NCBI GenBank assembly: GCA_014529385.2
Contig: CM043959.1
Coordinates: forward strand, 92,173,529 to 92,237,528
Direction of reading: 5' to 3'
Length of the DNA: 64,000 bases
Source: Adiantum capillus-veneris
Lineage: Eukaryota > Streptophyta > Polypodiopsida > Polypodiales > Pteridaceae
Shown here in pieces: positions 10,418 to 19,676 of this stretch (position 1 is its first letter; each line of letters starts with the position of its first letter). Below the pieces are notes generated by a model, which saw only the letters and a list, made by a program, of their open reading frames with translations, searched no databases and was not told the origin of the DNA. The position numbers were made by a program, and so were the translations under genes.

Positions 10418-11278
10418 AATTGCTCCATGGTTATGTGGATGGTTGTATGCTAAAGACAAGAGAGACTATACCATAAGAAATTTTGCATGTTCCATCCTGA
10501 TCCTGAGACTCACTATGTAATGCAATGTTATATGTCTCAAAGGACTCAAAATATCAAGAGAAGGAGGCCACCTTAAGTGTACTAGTTAAGTATTCTAAAT
10601 AGCATCTACCAAGTATTTGGCATTGTGTACTTTTCAAATTTTAAACTTGATGGAATGTTGTGGGATATCTTGAAAAATCTTTAAACTATTTTTTTAATGA
10701 AGTGCATCCTATTGTGAGGAGACTTCTCTCATTCAAGTTCTTTGGTTTCATTGTTTGATGCTTCTATGGTATTGTTAACTTTTTCTTCTTAGTAATTGTC
10801 TCTATTAAGTGATCCAAACAATTAGAATGTTCTTGACATTTGGTAGTGTTACAAAATGGTGTTTTTTGAACACCATCAATCTTGGAGATATCATACTCTT
10901 TCTAGTTAGTACTTTATTGTACATGCGATGAAGAGCATCATTTTTATGAAACTGTCAAGTTTGTGGTAATCTTTATGTCTATACTTTATACTATTTTGAT
11001 ATAATCAATGTATACAATTCGTATTATTCACATCAAATGGTGTTTTTAAACACCTTCTTTTTTTGAGACACCATCTCTAAAACCTTTGAGTGAAGTTTTA
11101 AAGCATGTACTTGATGTAAAAAATCTTCATCTTAACATTGATTCTTTGGCACAAACTTATATTAGGAGTTTTTATATTGTAGTTTTATCTTGAGAAATAA
11201 ATTCAAAGTTAGAATTATGATAGTTTATCTAAGTAAGTGCCTCATTTAACTTTGTATAGTTAAATAAAATACCAAATG
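10418..11278. other. A/T-rich intergenic sequence
   Basis: No gene is seen. Parts of 10620-11230 resemble, at reduced identity, the sequence on both sides of the element A insertion (12001-12096 and 54361-54600). This suggests that the pre-insertion locus contained a second copy of this flank. Confidence 0.45.
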
Positions 11279-11279
11279 G

Positions 11280-11930
11280 AATTATAGGTGCAATAGATGA
11301 CATCTTATGGTCTTAGGGCCATAGGATACTCTATATTATTGTTTATATTTTTTAATTGTTGTTGAACATAGATCATAGAGGGTTTTTCTCACTACCATAA
11401 AGGATATCCTATGGCTTTGGGGCCACATGGTCTCAATATTGAGTGTAGAGGATTTCTTACTAGCATAGAGGGTACCTTGTGGCTCTAGGTCCATAGGGTG
11501 CAAACACAGAGTATAGAGGATTTCTTACTAGCACAAAGGGCACCCTGTGGTCTAAGGCCATATGGTGACAACATATAGAATAAAGGGTTTCTAACTAGCA
11601 TGCGAGGCACACCTTGTGCGCTTGGGGACATGGAGTTCCAACATAGAGCATAGAAGGGTTTCTTATTGGCATAAACAACATCTTGTGGTCCTAAGACAAC
11701 CTAGAGCCTTAGGGACATAGGGTGGCACATAAATAAAGTCCCATATGGCTTTGAAGCACTGGATCTCTTTATACATTGGGACCAGCTAACAATCCTAATC
11801 CTATGGCATTGAGGTCACAAAGAGACATATTTTGGATTATCTTAAAGTCATAGATATGTCTACAAAGATCACCATATGGCCTTAAGGCCATAGGTGCAAT
11901 AGATGGCATCTCATGGTCTTATAGCCATAG
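11280..11930. repeat. CCATAGGG-rich tandem repeats and right copy of the ~330-bp repeat
   Basis: Tandem units of about 68 bp (TAGAGGATTTCTTACTAGCA at 11446 and 11514, with later variants) carry imperfect palindromes such as GGCCTTAAGGCC. The 11571-11891 part is a copy of 7331-7658. Similar CCCTATG...CATAGGG palindromes occur at 9660-9780. Confidence 0.7.
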
Positions 11931-12091
11931 GATACTCTATAGTATTGTTTTGACTTTTTAAGTGTGAAATATTATTTTGAATGTTGACATTTAAATTATC
12001 GTGTATTTAAAACTTGATAGCATGTTACAAAACCATGACCAACTATTTTGTTATACATGGATGAAGGTCACCAAATTTATGACAAGAGTGT

Positions 12092-12096
12092 TTAAT
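12092..12096 (+). repeat. Target-site duplication of element A (left)
   Basis: TTAAT immediately precedes the 5' LTR and is repeated at 54336-54340 after the 3' LTR. Confidence 0.9.
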
Positions 12097-13686
12097 TGTC
12101 ATAATAATCAATATCTAATTCTCCTAAATTATTTTCTCATATTAAACCGATCATTTAATGTGGGGAAGTGCCAGGGGAGAAAAAGCTAGAATATTGGTTA
12201 AGCTAGCAGACCGGCCACAATAGGGATCCAAAGGAGGGAAAATAGGGATCCAAAGGGGGGCCATCTGCAAAAGATCCATGTGAAACAATGGGCTAAAAAG
12301 ACCCTAAGGTTCAGCCCATTAAGACTTCCAAAATGCTAAGGTTCCAAAATTCAAAGGTTGTGTCCAAAGATCAACCCTAGGGGAATTGGATGCTTTGTGT
12401 GTGTCCAAAAAAGTCTTTGCACATCCCTACATAGGAGGGGGCGAGCCTTGCATGTAGGGGATGAGAGAGAAAGCCACACACACACACACAAGTTCCCTTT
12501 ACACAAAGGGAATGAGGGACACATGTCAACTTCCTAGGCCAAATGCCCACAAGGTGTACCCAATTCCTATTGGATGGCCTTGAAGGTGGACCAATGAGAA
12601 TTAGTCTAGAGTAAATCTAGGTTAATTAATTTAAAAACACTTAATAAAAGAACCAATGAGAATTAAGTCCTCTAGAAGACTATTGGACAGTCTCCCAAGT
12701 GGTCCAATGAGCATTCGGCAGCCCAATGGCTTGCCTGATTCCTATTGGCCAGGAGGCAAAGGGGTCCAATGAGAGTTTAGATGAATTATTAAATTACCTT
12801 AATCTCTCACAAAAGGGGAAAGGGGGACACATTTCAGAAGGCTATCACTTATGCTGCTTAATAGTCATTGGCTAGCCTTGGGGAGGTCCAATGTGGAGAT
12901 AGCAAGAGCAAATAGCAAGAGGGCTCGCCCAAGAGAGAGAGAGAGGAGGCTGATTTTTGGAAGGATTATCACACACACACTCACGCAATCTCATGTGTGA
13001 AGTAAAGAAGACTCTCTCTCCTTCTCAAGCTTTAATGGAAAGCTTACCACCTACTCCAAGCTTGTGAGAAGGGAGGCCTACACCAACAACTCTTGTCTTT
13101 GTTATGCAAATCCAACCAAGATCCAAGCTTCAATGCATGCTCATCTCCTCTACCATGCTAATTACTAAGCTAAGCTATGCTAATATGAGTGATTATGTGA
13201 GGAGATGTACATCTTTCTCGTAAGATACTTCTTCTTCCTCTCAATCTACTCTCATACCCTGCTAGCTCTCACCATCTTCGAAGGTGTGTGAGGTCTTGGG
13301 TCTGAGACTAGGGATAATTAATGTTGTGTTTGCTAAGTGTTTTTCTTAGTGCATGAAGCTTTCATCTTCATTGCATTAGCTAGTCTTGAAGGAACACAAA
13401 GAATTGTATTGTACAATGTCTCTCTTGATGGGAGAAACCATAATACAAAGCCTTTTGGAGGGGGGATCGGCTCCATGCAAATCCGGTCCTCAACTATTGT
13501 CAATAGATTAATTTCTCGCTCTTTTGAAAGTATTGTTCATTGTATCTAACTAGGTGTTATGCTTTTTTTTGCTCTCTCCACCCAAGCACTCTTGTAATTC
13601 TCATTAGGAATCTATTCTAATGAAATGCCCACTATGTTCATGCTAATTTCCGCTACACACAAGTTTTTAGGCCATTAAATGTTACA
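12097..13686 (+). repeat. Element A 5' LTR
   Basis: 1,590 bp, TG...CA ends. It is closely similar to 52749-54335 and to the solo LTR at 34654-36250. It holds CA and GA microsatellites. Its short open frames (for example 13337-13549) recur in all copies and look like LTR sequence, not genes. Confidence 0.93.
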
Positions 13687-13687
13687 T

Positions 13688-13699
13688 TGGTATCAGAGC
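13688..13699 (+). other. Primer-binding site, initiator tRNA-Met type
   Basis: TGGTATCAGAGC begins two bases after the 5' LTR, the usual plant iMet primer site. The leader from 13700 to 14103 has no other feature I can name. Confidence 0.85.
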
Positions 13700-14103
13700 A
13701 CAAGGTTTCTCTTTTCTTGCTCAAGAAGGGAGGTCCTCAAGCTAGCTATAAATGGTTGGTATTATTAATTGCGTGTGAGTAAGTAGAATAGGGATTTTTC
13801 AGCCTTGCAGTGTGCCTACCTTCGTGCAATTAACGGGGCATCACCGTCGAGAGCTATGTTCTTAATAGTAGAGTCCTATGGGGCTTGCCTACGGCTTAAC
13901 CACTATTGAGCTATTAGAAGCTTGACAGGAGCTGGTGCTATTTTGGTGTTGAAAGACCCTCTCTTCTATTCCTTGCAATTAATGGTATTCGAGCCACGGG
14001 TACAGTAGCTTGAGTGCTTTTTCTAAAGGGGTAAAAAGGAGTAGCAACTAGGGCTTGAAGTGCCAAAGTACACCTAAAATGTTTACACCTAAAAGTTGTT
14101 AGA

Positions 14104-15408
14104 ATGGCTGACAATAGTAAAGAGAGTGAAATTAATGTTGATAACTTTGATTTTGCTCATGAGCAAGCTACTAGTGATGCTCCAATGCTTGTTAACTATC
14201 TTGTTTCTAGGCTTCAACAAGCCATGGGCAATCCATCTCTCCAAAGTGAAGTGCAACGGCAGCTCCGTGCTCACGGGATTCTCCAAGCTCATCACCATGA
14301 TGAGAGAACACCTAGGAACCCTCCTTGTGAGACTACCAAAAGAGGTCTCTCTCTGATTCGGGAAGAAGAAGAGAATCCATACGAAGGGCTCAAGAATTTA
14401 CTTCTTGATGATGCATCTCATTCCCAAAGGAGAACTCAAGAGCCTCCACCAAAGCAACGAGAAAGAAGTGAGTCTTCCACCACCTCGGCGGAGATGGCTC
14501 CATGAAGACGGCGGGCTAAACGCTCTCCATCACCACCAAAGCGGAGAAGACCATCATACTCTTCTCCACGCCATAATTGAAAGAGGGATGATAAAAAGTA
14601 AGAGAAGAAAAAGGCAAGAAAGAGGATACCCTCTTCTCCATCTTCTTCATCCTCTTCCTCTTATCAAAGTGATGGTGAAGACGACAAAGATCAAGACAAG
14701 AAAAAGGCGAGAAAGAGGTCACCCTCTTCTCCACCTTCTTCAAATTCTTCACCTTCTGAATAAAGTGATGGTGCAACCTTTGAACCATCAAAAATAAGAG
14801 GCCATAGGAAATCCTATGCCGCATGGAAGAGTTCATCCAAGCTGAAGAAGTTCAAAGAGGGAGGTAAGAGCATCTCTTTCCTTACCTATGATGGCACCTT
14901 TGGTGCTACGGACAAAGTCTTGGCCTTTATCCAGCAATTTGATGCGGCGTTTGGAGATGAGGGCTTCACAGAGTCCTCTAAGCTACGCCATGTAGCTATG
15001 CACTTTCAAAAGTCCGCCAGACAATGGTGTTCTAGCCTACGAGCCAACGGTGAAGCTCCATGAACATGGAAAGCTTTAAGAGCTTCCATTATGAAGAAGT
15101 TTTTGGCCACCGATGCCAAAGACAAAGTACTCACCGAATGGCGAAGCTTAAAGCTCTCTCCCTATGAATCCATCCACAAATATGTAGACAAGTTTTGGGA
15201 CCTACAACTCAAAGCCACTGTCTTCAAAAATTTGGATGTTGGAGAGCAAAAGCAACAATTTTGTGCGGGCTTAACCGAAGAAATGGCGGAGTATGTCAAC
15301 TCCCAAAGGCCACGTACCATATCGGCGGTAATACACCATACTTTGGTGGCCTCTCAAATCAATTTCCAAACGGGGGCTAAAAGAAATAATAAGCCCACGG
15401 AAAACAAG
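14104..15408 (+). pseudogene. Element A gag, first part
   Basis: The frame opens MADNSKESE and continues to 15408, where element G has inserted. It encodes an N-terminal helix-rich part, an Arg/Ser/Lys-rich low-complexity region containing a 93-bp (31-codon) tandem repeat (AAGGC(A/G)AGAAAGAGG at 14611 and 14704), and the retrotransposon gag core (AFIQQFDAAFG, ARQWCSSLR, ESIHKYVDKFWDL, QFCAGL). In-frame stops lie at 14503 (TGA), about 14578, about 14608, about 14761 (TAA) and about 15061 (TGA), with no frameshift. Gag packages the element RNA in virus-like particles. This copy cannot make full-length Gag. It continues at 34483. Confidence 0.88.
15404..15408 (+). repeat. Target-site duplication of element G (left)
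   Basis: ACAAG precedes TGTTAAGG; the same five bases follow the other LTR at 34478-34482. Confidence 0.92.
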
Positions 15409-16351
15409 TGTTAAGGCGGTTACGCCGCTAGCGGAAGCTAAATAGCGAGAACTCAACCAACAACAGAATTTGTCAGACGAGGATGGAGCTTGACCCGCAG
15501 GCGCATGGAAACAACTAGGTGGGTGTCAAATCACCTACTCGACCTTCTAATGACAATCACTACTAAGGAAATCAAATCTAAGTTCTAGAATACGCAAGTG
15601 ACTGAAATCCGTACTACAAACGAATACTATACGAAACAGGATCTAGAATCATTGAATCGATCTCAAACTCAAGGGGAAGTCTATACACTAGGTAAGAACA
15701 ACACCCTAAAGACTTGAACTGCAAAATCAACCTATAACCACTCCGTGCGGTAAACGCGTATGAAGACAGGCCGAAAAATACAGGTGATCGAAACTTGACC
15801 CCGATGGTACTAATGTGTAGCTCTACTCGTTGTGGTTCTATAGATATGCTGCATGCTCTATTCCGACACACGAGTTGGAAGAAAACTCACACCGAAGCTC
15901 GCAGGAACTTACCACACATAGAAGCCGATAGCGTGCACTCTTGGTATTAGTGCGTAGCTCTCGCCGTTGCTAACACAATGGTGGTGTCGCTTCTCCAATG
16001 GCGGCTCCGTAGCTCGCGTAGCAAGTAGATAAGACTCTCTCTCTCTCTCACTCTCTCTCAGACACAGTCACGGCGCTCAAAAACTCACTTTGATTAATAA
16101 TCTGAAATCCTCCTTTAGGTTACAAAACTTTGGCTTATATACCTCAGCCTTGGAGGTGAGAACATCTCTAACTAATTACATCGGCAAGTGAAATTACTTC
16201 GGGATTACAGGCTGGAAACTCAATTGAGTCCCGTTACTTAATGAATGGCTCAATTCAAAATCAATGTCGGAAAGACATTTATTACAATCAATGGTTACAA
16301 AAATGATGAGTGTGAGCAAAAATGTGGGTGTGATCCTCTGCTGGCTCAACA
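15409..16351 (-). repeat. Element G LTR (3' LTR in element orientation)
   Basis: Plus-strand ends TGTTAAGGCGG and GGCTCAACA. It contains a CT microsatellite near 16033 and a half-copy of the palindrome core (ACGCGTATGA near 15754). Confidence 0.93.
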
Positions 16352-16365
16352 CTCCCCCCCTCCGC
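16352..16365 (-). other. Element G polypurine tract
   Basis: On the minus strand GGAGGGGGGGAG abuts the LTR, as expected for the plus-strand primer of reverse transcription. The same arrangement follows the related LTR at 55819. Confidence 0.8.
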
Positions 16366-16409
16366 GTTCATGTCGTCCCTGACATGACTTTTATGCTTAG
16401 TCAATAAAG

Positions 16410-18686
16410 TCATGTCGTCTTGAGCATCTGCAAATGTGATTCGTATCGTAGGTTGCCGATGGTCATGGTTGGGCCGAATATTTTGCTTTCGTGGGTGAAA
16501 AAGCCGGTGTAGAAAGCTTCTTCGAATGTTTGCATGTGGAAGCTAGGAAAAAACATAATCCTCTGGTATAGGAGGTGCAACACTTTTGGAGAAGACTGCA
16601 ATGAAAAATCATATATCATATCAGTCACTGTGTCGGCCGTCGATAGTAGACTCGAGGTCGTGGCTTTATCTGGCGCGAACACTTCAATGCAAGCTAAGAG
16701 AGTCCTGCAGATTTTCTTGAGCATATGACACGAAAGGTCAAGAGAGCCAGTAAAGAGCTTGATGGTGCCCGTTAGGGTTTTCACCATGTAGGCTTTACCT
16801 ATTCTCTCTCCCGCCTTTGGTCCTGGCATCCTGGGGTAATTAAGCCAATTTGGCTTCTTTCCTGCAATCCTGCCATGCTCTTTCCAGCTTCTGACTCTTG
16901 GCACCGGGCAGAAGGTTGCATCCTCCTGAATCTCCTTTGGTGCCTCTACCAAGTAGATGAGGTAGGCTGGGTATTTGTTCAGCCAACCTTTCCTCCATTT
17001 AGGCTGCGAATCTACAATCTTCTTTGATTGTTCCTCTTTTGTGATGTCGCCTTCGTAAAGAGCGACATACTGCTCCTCCTCTATTCTCTTTTTGGTTTTT
17101 ATCACTTCAAACTTCATCAAAGGGAAAGGCAGGCTGGGTTGCATCCACTCTTCATGGAGCACTTTTGTGTCTAATCCCTGAAGTCTAATGGAGATTAGGA
17201 GTCTCCTCTCCCATTCCATTTCTGCCTTGGCACTCTCCTCTGTTGACTTTGCTATTTGGTCATGGAGCCTTTGTTCTTCTTCTTCAGAGATTCCTGAAGT
17301 CGAGGCCACCTCGTGAACTGGGGCTGGATCTTCAAGTGTGGTTGCCTCTCCAGTTTCTGGTAGCTCTATGGCTGTTCCACATGATTCTTCTTGTGGTGTC
17401 TCTGTCTCTCTTCTTTGTTGCTCTTGTAGATCTTGGAGCTGTTTGCAGAGGGTCTCATTCTTTGTTCTTAGTGTTTGATTTTCTAAAGTGAGCCTCTCCT
17501 CTGTTGCCAATGATCCCTCCGCAATGTGCAACCTTTGCACTTGCTCTAATCTTAGCTCTCTTTGTAAGCTACGGACCTGGTCTTCCAGAGCTGGTACAAG
17601 AGCTCCCTCTTGTTCGGTTCCTGCTCTGCTAGCTCTAGGGGTAGTCCTGAGTCTAGTGATTGTTCTTTCTTGGAGCGTGACTCTTTCCCTTAGCTCAATG
17701 AGCTCATCTTTAGCCGCCTCCAAGTTGTCTTCCATCCGCTCCCTTGCTTCCTGTGCACTTGTTACTTCTCTTGAAGCCTCGGCTAGCTGGAGTATCAAGC
17801 CGTCTCTCTCGTTTTCCGCATCGTAGAGTGATGCTTTATGACTTTCAGATTCAGTCATAGCATCCTCTAATTTCCTCTGCAACTCGGCTTCCCTTTGTTT
17901 GGCTGTCCCAATCTCCACTTCCTTTGCCTTGGATCTTTCTTTGATCTTGTTGAGCAGTTCATGCACCATGTGCATGTCTTTTTCATCTTCATCTGTCAAC
18001 TCTAAAGCTTTTTCGGCCACCACCTCCACTGGCTTCGGCTCTTCTAGTACGTTCTGCTCGTCCAGTTTCTCTTCACTCTCTTTTGTACTCTTTATTTTTT
18101 CCTCTTTCCCTCTCCGATCATCTTGTTTTTGTAGGTGGATTCCATAGACCGCCTCAAGGGCCTCTTCTTCAGTGTACCCTATCGCTACCAGATCCTCATA
18201 ATCTTTTTTCTTTTGCTGAATTGGATCTATCTCCTTTTCCTTGGTCCCGGCCTCCGGCTTTTCCATACCAGCCGTGTCCATCTCTATTGTGGTCTCTTCC
18301 ACAATGATTTCCGTCTTCTTCGGGCTTGGTACATCAGTAAAGGAAGGCTGATTGTCCTCAGTCATCTTGGCTTTCCCTTTGTTTGCTTGCCCGTCTTTCT
18401 CTTGAGGTTCAGTAGACTCATCTACTTTCTTCTTCCCCTTGTCGTCCTTTTTCAGCTCAGCTTTTAAAAGCTGTACTTCCTCTTCAGTGTATGGCTCGAC
18501 AGGTTGCTGCTCCAGTATAGCCTCTGACTCCTCATAATCTCTAATATATTGATCATATTGATCAACATGTGGCCTGGCTGAGCTAGTTCCGACTTTAGTG
18601 GGGTCTGGAACCCACTTTTCTTCAAAGTCCCCCTTTAGAGCTCTTTCCGCTCTAAACTGCTCCACCAGTCTTTCCATTCTTGCCAC
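16410..18686 (-). CDS. Element G ORF4: long coiled-coil accessory protein (~758 aa)
   Basis: The frame follows ORF3 without a shift; only the TAG at 18690-18692 separates them. The first ATG after it is at 18677, so the protein is either ~755 aa by itself or the C-terminal part of a readthrough product. The N-terminal third is acidic, Lys/Glu-rich and low-complexity. YEDLVAIGYTEEEALEAVYG resembles a UBA-type helix pair (weak). A predicted coiled coil spans roughly residues 240-430 with heptad-like Glu/Arg/Leu repeats. The last ~220 residues are globular-looking and aromatic (PKWRKGWLNKYPAYLIYL). I see no signal peptide or clear transmembrane helix, so a retroviral-type envelope is not supported. 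It ends 45 bp before the polypurine tract. The function is unknown; extra 3' ORFs are known in Athila-like elements. Confidence 0.7.
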   Translation of the reverse strand: MARMERLVEQFRAERALKGDFEEKWVPDPTKVGTSSARPHVDQYDQYIRDYEESEAILEQQPVEPYTEEEVQLLKAELKKDDKGKKKVDESTEPQEKDGQANKGKAKMTEDNQPSFTDVPSPKKTEIIVEETTIEMDTAGMEKPEAGTKEKEIDPIQQKKKDYEDLVAIGYTEEEALEAVYGIHLQKQDDRRGKEEKIKSTKESEEKLDEQNVLEEPKPVEVVAEKALELTDEDEKDMHMVHELLNKIKERSKAKEVEIGTAKQREAELQRKLEDAMTESESHKASLYDAENERDGLILQLAEASREVTSAQEARERMEDNLEAAKDELIELRERVTLQERTITRLRTTPRASRAGTEQEGALVPALEDQVRSLQRELRLEQVQRLHIAEGSLATEERLTLENQTLRTKNETLCKQLQDLQEQQRRETETPQEESCGTAIELPETGEATTLEDPAPVHEVASTSGISEEEEQRLHDQIAKSTEESAKAEMEWERRLLISIRLQGLDTKVLHEEWMQPSLPFPLMKFEVIKTKKRIEEEQYVALYEGDITKEEQSKKIVDSQPKWRKGWLNKYPAYLIYLVEAPKEIQEDATFCPVPRVRSWKEHGRIAGKKPNWLNYPRMPGPKAGERIGKAYMVKTLTGTIKLFTGSLDLSCHMLKKICRTLLACIEVFAPDKATTSSLLSTADTVTDMIYDFSLQSSPKVLHLLYQRIMFFPSFHMQTFEEAFYTGFFTHESKIFGPTMTIGNLRYESHLQMLKTT

Positions 18687-18689
18687 TTT

Positions 18690-19676
18690 CTAACTTTTGG
18701 TTTTCTTGGGAGCAACCTTCTTTTTTGCTTTCTTCATAAGCGGATCATCCACATCCTCTACAGGTTCTGAAACTATTTCTAGTTTCCTGCGTGCTCTTGT
18801 GGACGCCCTCTTGGATACTTCGGGCTGTTCTTCCTCCTCATCGGCTTCTCTAAGCCACTCATTCTGGGAGGGAACCTTTCGCCATTGATCTCTGGCTCCA
18901 ATAGCTTCATAAGCTATTCTTGTCAGAACTTCAGCTCCTCCTATATACTTTGGCTTCTCGTTGTGCATGGCAATTACTTGCTCGTGGATGTGTTGAGCAT
19001 AATTCACCTCCTTTGGCATATTGCTCTTCAATGCCCATGTGATGGTAGTTGCAATGGCATGGGGTGGTGTCGTATACTTTTGCGGTCTTTTACTGCAAAT
19101 ATGGAGAAACTGGTTGTACAGTCGGCAAAGGGTTGCCGCTCTTTGGTCTGCCATATCTCCATAGGTTGCATTCTGTTTCTTGGACCCATAAACCTCTATA
19201 GCCTCCCTTATTTCCCTGACAGAGCTCCCTTTGTTGTGCAGCTTCAATGCATCTGCAATGCGCTGTGGAGTGATCTGTACCTCTACTTTCTCTCCATCTA
19301 TTGTTGTCAATGTGGCTTTCCCATCCTTCTGAATGGAGGTTGCCAACTCATACACTCTTCTTGTATCTACACCTGATGGTCTCGAGGTGAAGAATCTATG
19401 CAAGTCTGCCCTTTCCAGGTACCTGCTGATGTTCTCTGACCTGCTATAATCCACCAATTCTTGTGGGATCATCGGTATATCCACCGCTTGCCCTTTAGGA
19501 TCTCTAAAAGTCCCCTGGTAGATCTTTATTCCCTCTTGTTCCAGTACTGCTTCCTCCACCCAAGTTTTGGTTGGCTTGAGGGTTTCTGCTGGAATGTCAA
19601 AGGGTTCTGCTTCTGCAAGAGCATCTTTGATTGTCGGTCTTTTTCTCTTTGTTGCTGATGACTTGGCGGAATCCAT
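18690..19676 (-). CDS. Element G ORF3: accessory protein (328 aa)
   Basis: An intact frame from ATG 19676 (MDSAKSSATKRKRPT) to TAG 18690-18692. It has a basic, possibly nuclear-localising N-terminus and a central folded region (RRVYELATSIQ, ITPQRIADALKLH, YNQFLHICSKRPQ). This resembles the putative plant transposon protein domain found in some gypsy accessory ORFs, a weak impression only. An acidic stretch (EADEEEEQPE) and a Lys-rich end (KKAKKKVAPKKTKS) follow. It lies 2.8 kb downstream of pol, so expression would need a subgenomic promoter, splicing or bypass. Its intact length, in an element with several frame breaks, is notable. Confidence 0.7.
   Translation of the reverse strand: MDSAKSSATKRKRPTIKDALAEAEPFDIPAETLKPTKTWVEEAVLEQEGIKIYQGTFRDPKGQAVDIPMIPQELVDYSRSENISRYLERADLHRFFTSRPSGVDTRRVYELATSIQKDGKATLTTIDGEKVEVQITPQRIADALKLHNKGSSVREIREAIEVYGSKKQNATYGDMADQRAATLCRLYNQFLHICSKRPQKYTTPPHAIATTITWALKSNMPKEVNYAQHIHEQVIAMHNEKPKYIGGAEVLTRIAYEAIGARDQWRKVPSQNEWLREADEEEEQPEVSKRASTRARRKLEIVSEPVEDVDDPLMKKAKKKVAPKKTKS

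Noticed and set aside
13337-13549. A conserved ~70-aa ORF present also at 35901-36113 and 53995-54198
   Set aside because: It recurs because these are copies of one LTR; no start context or domain, and the other LTR family lacks it.
16410-18686. ORF4 as a retroviral-type envelope protein
   Set aside because: No signal peptide, hydrophobic fusion segment or transmembrane helix is visible; the sequence is mostly charged coiled coil.
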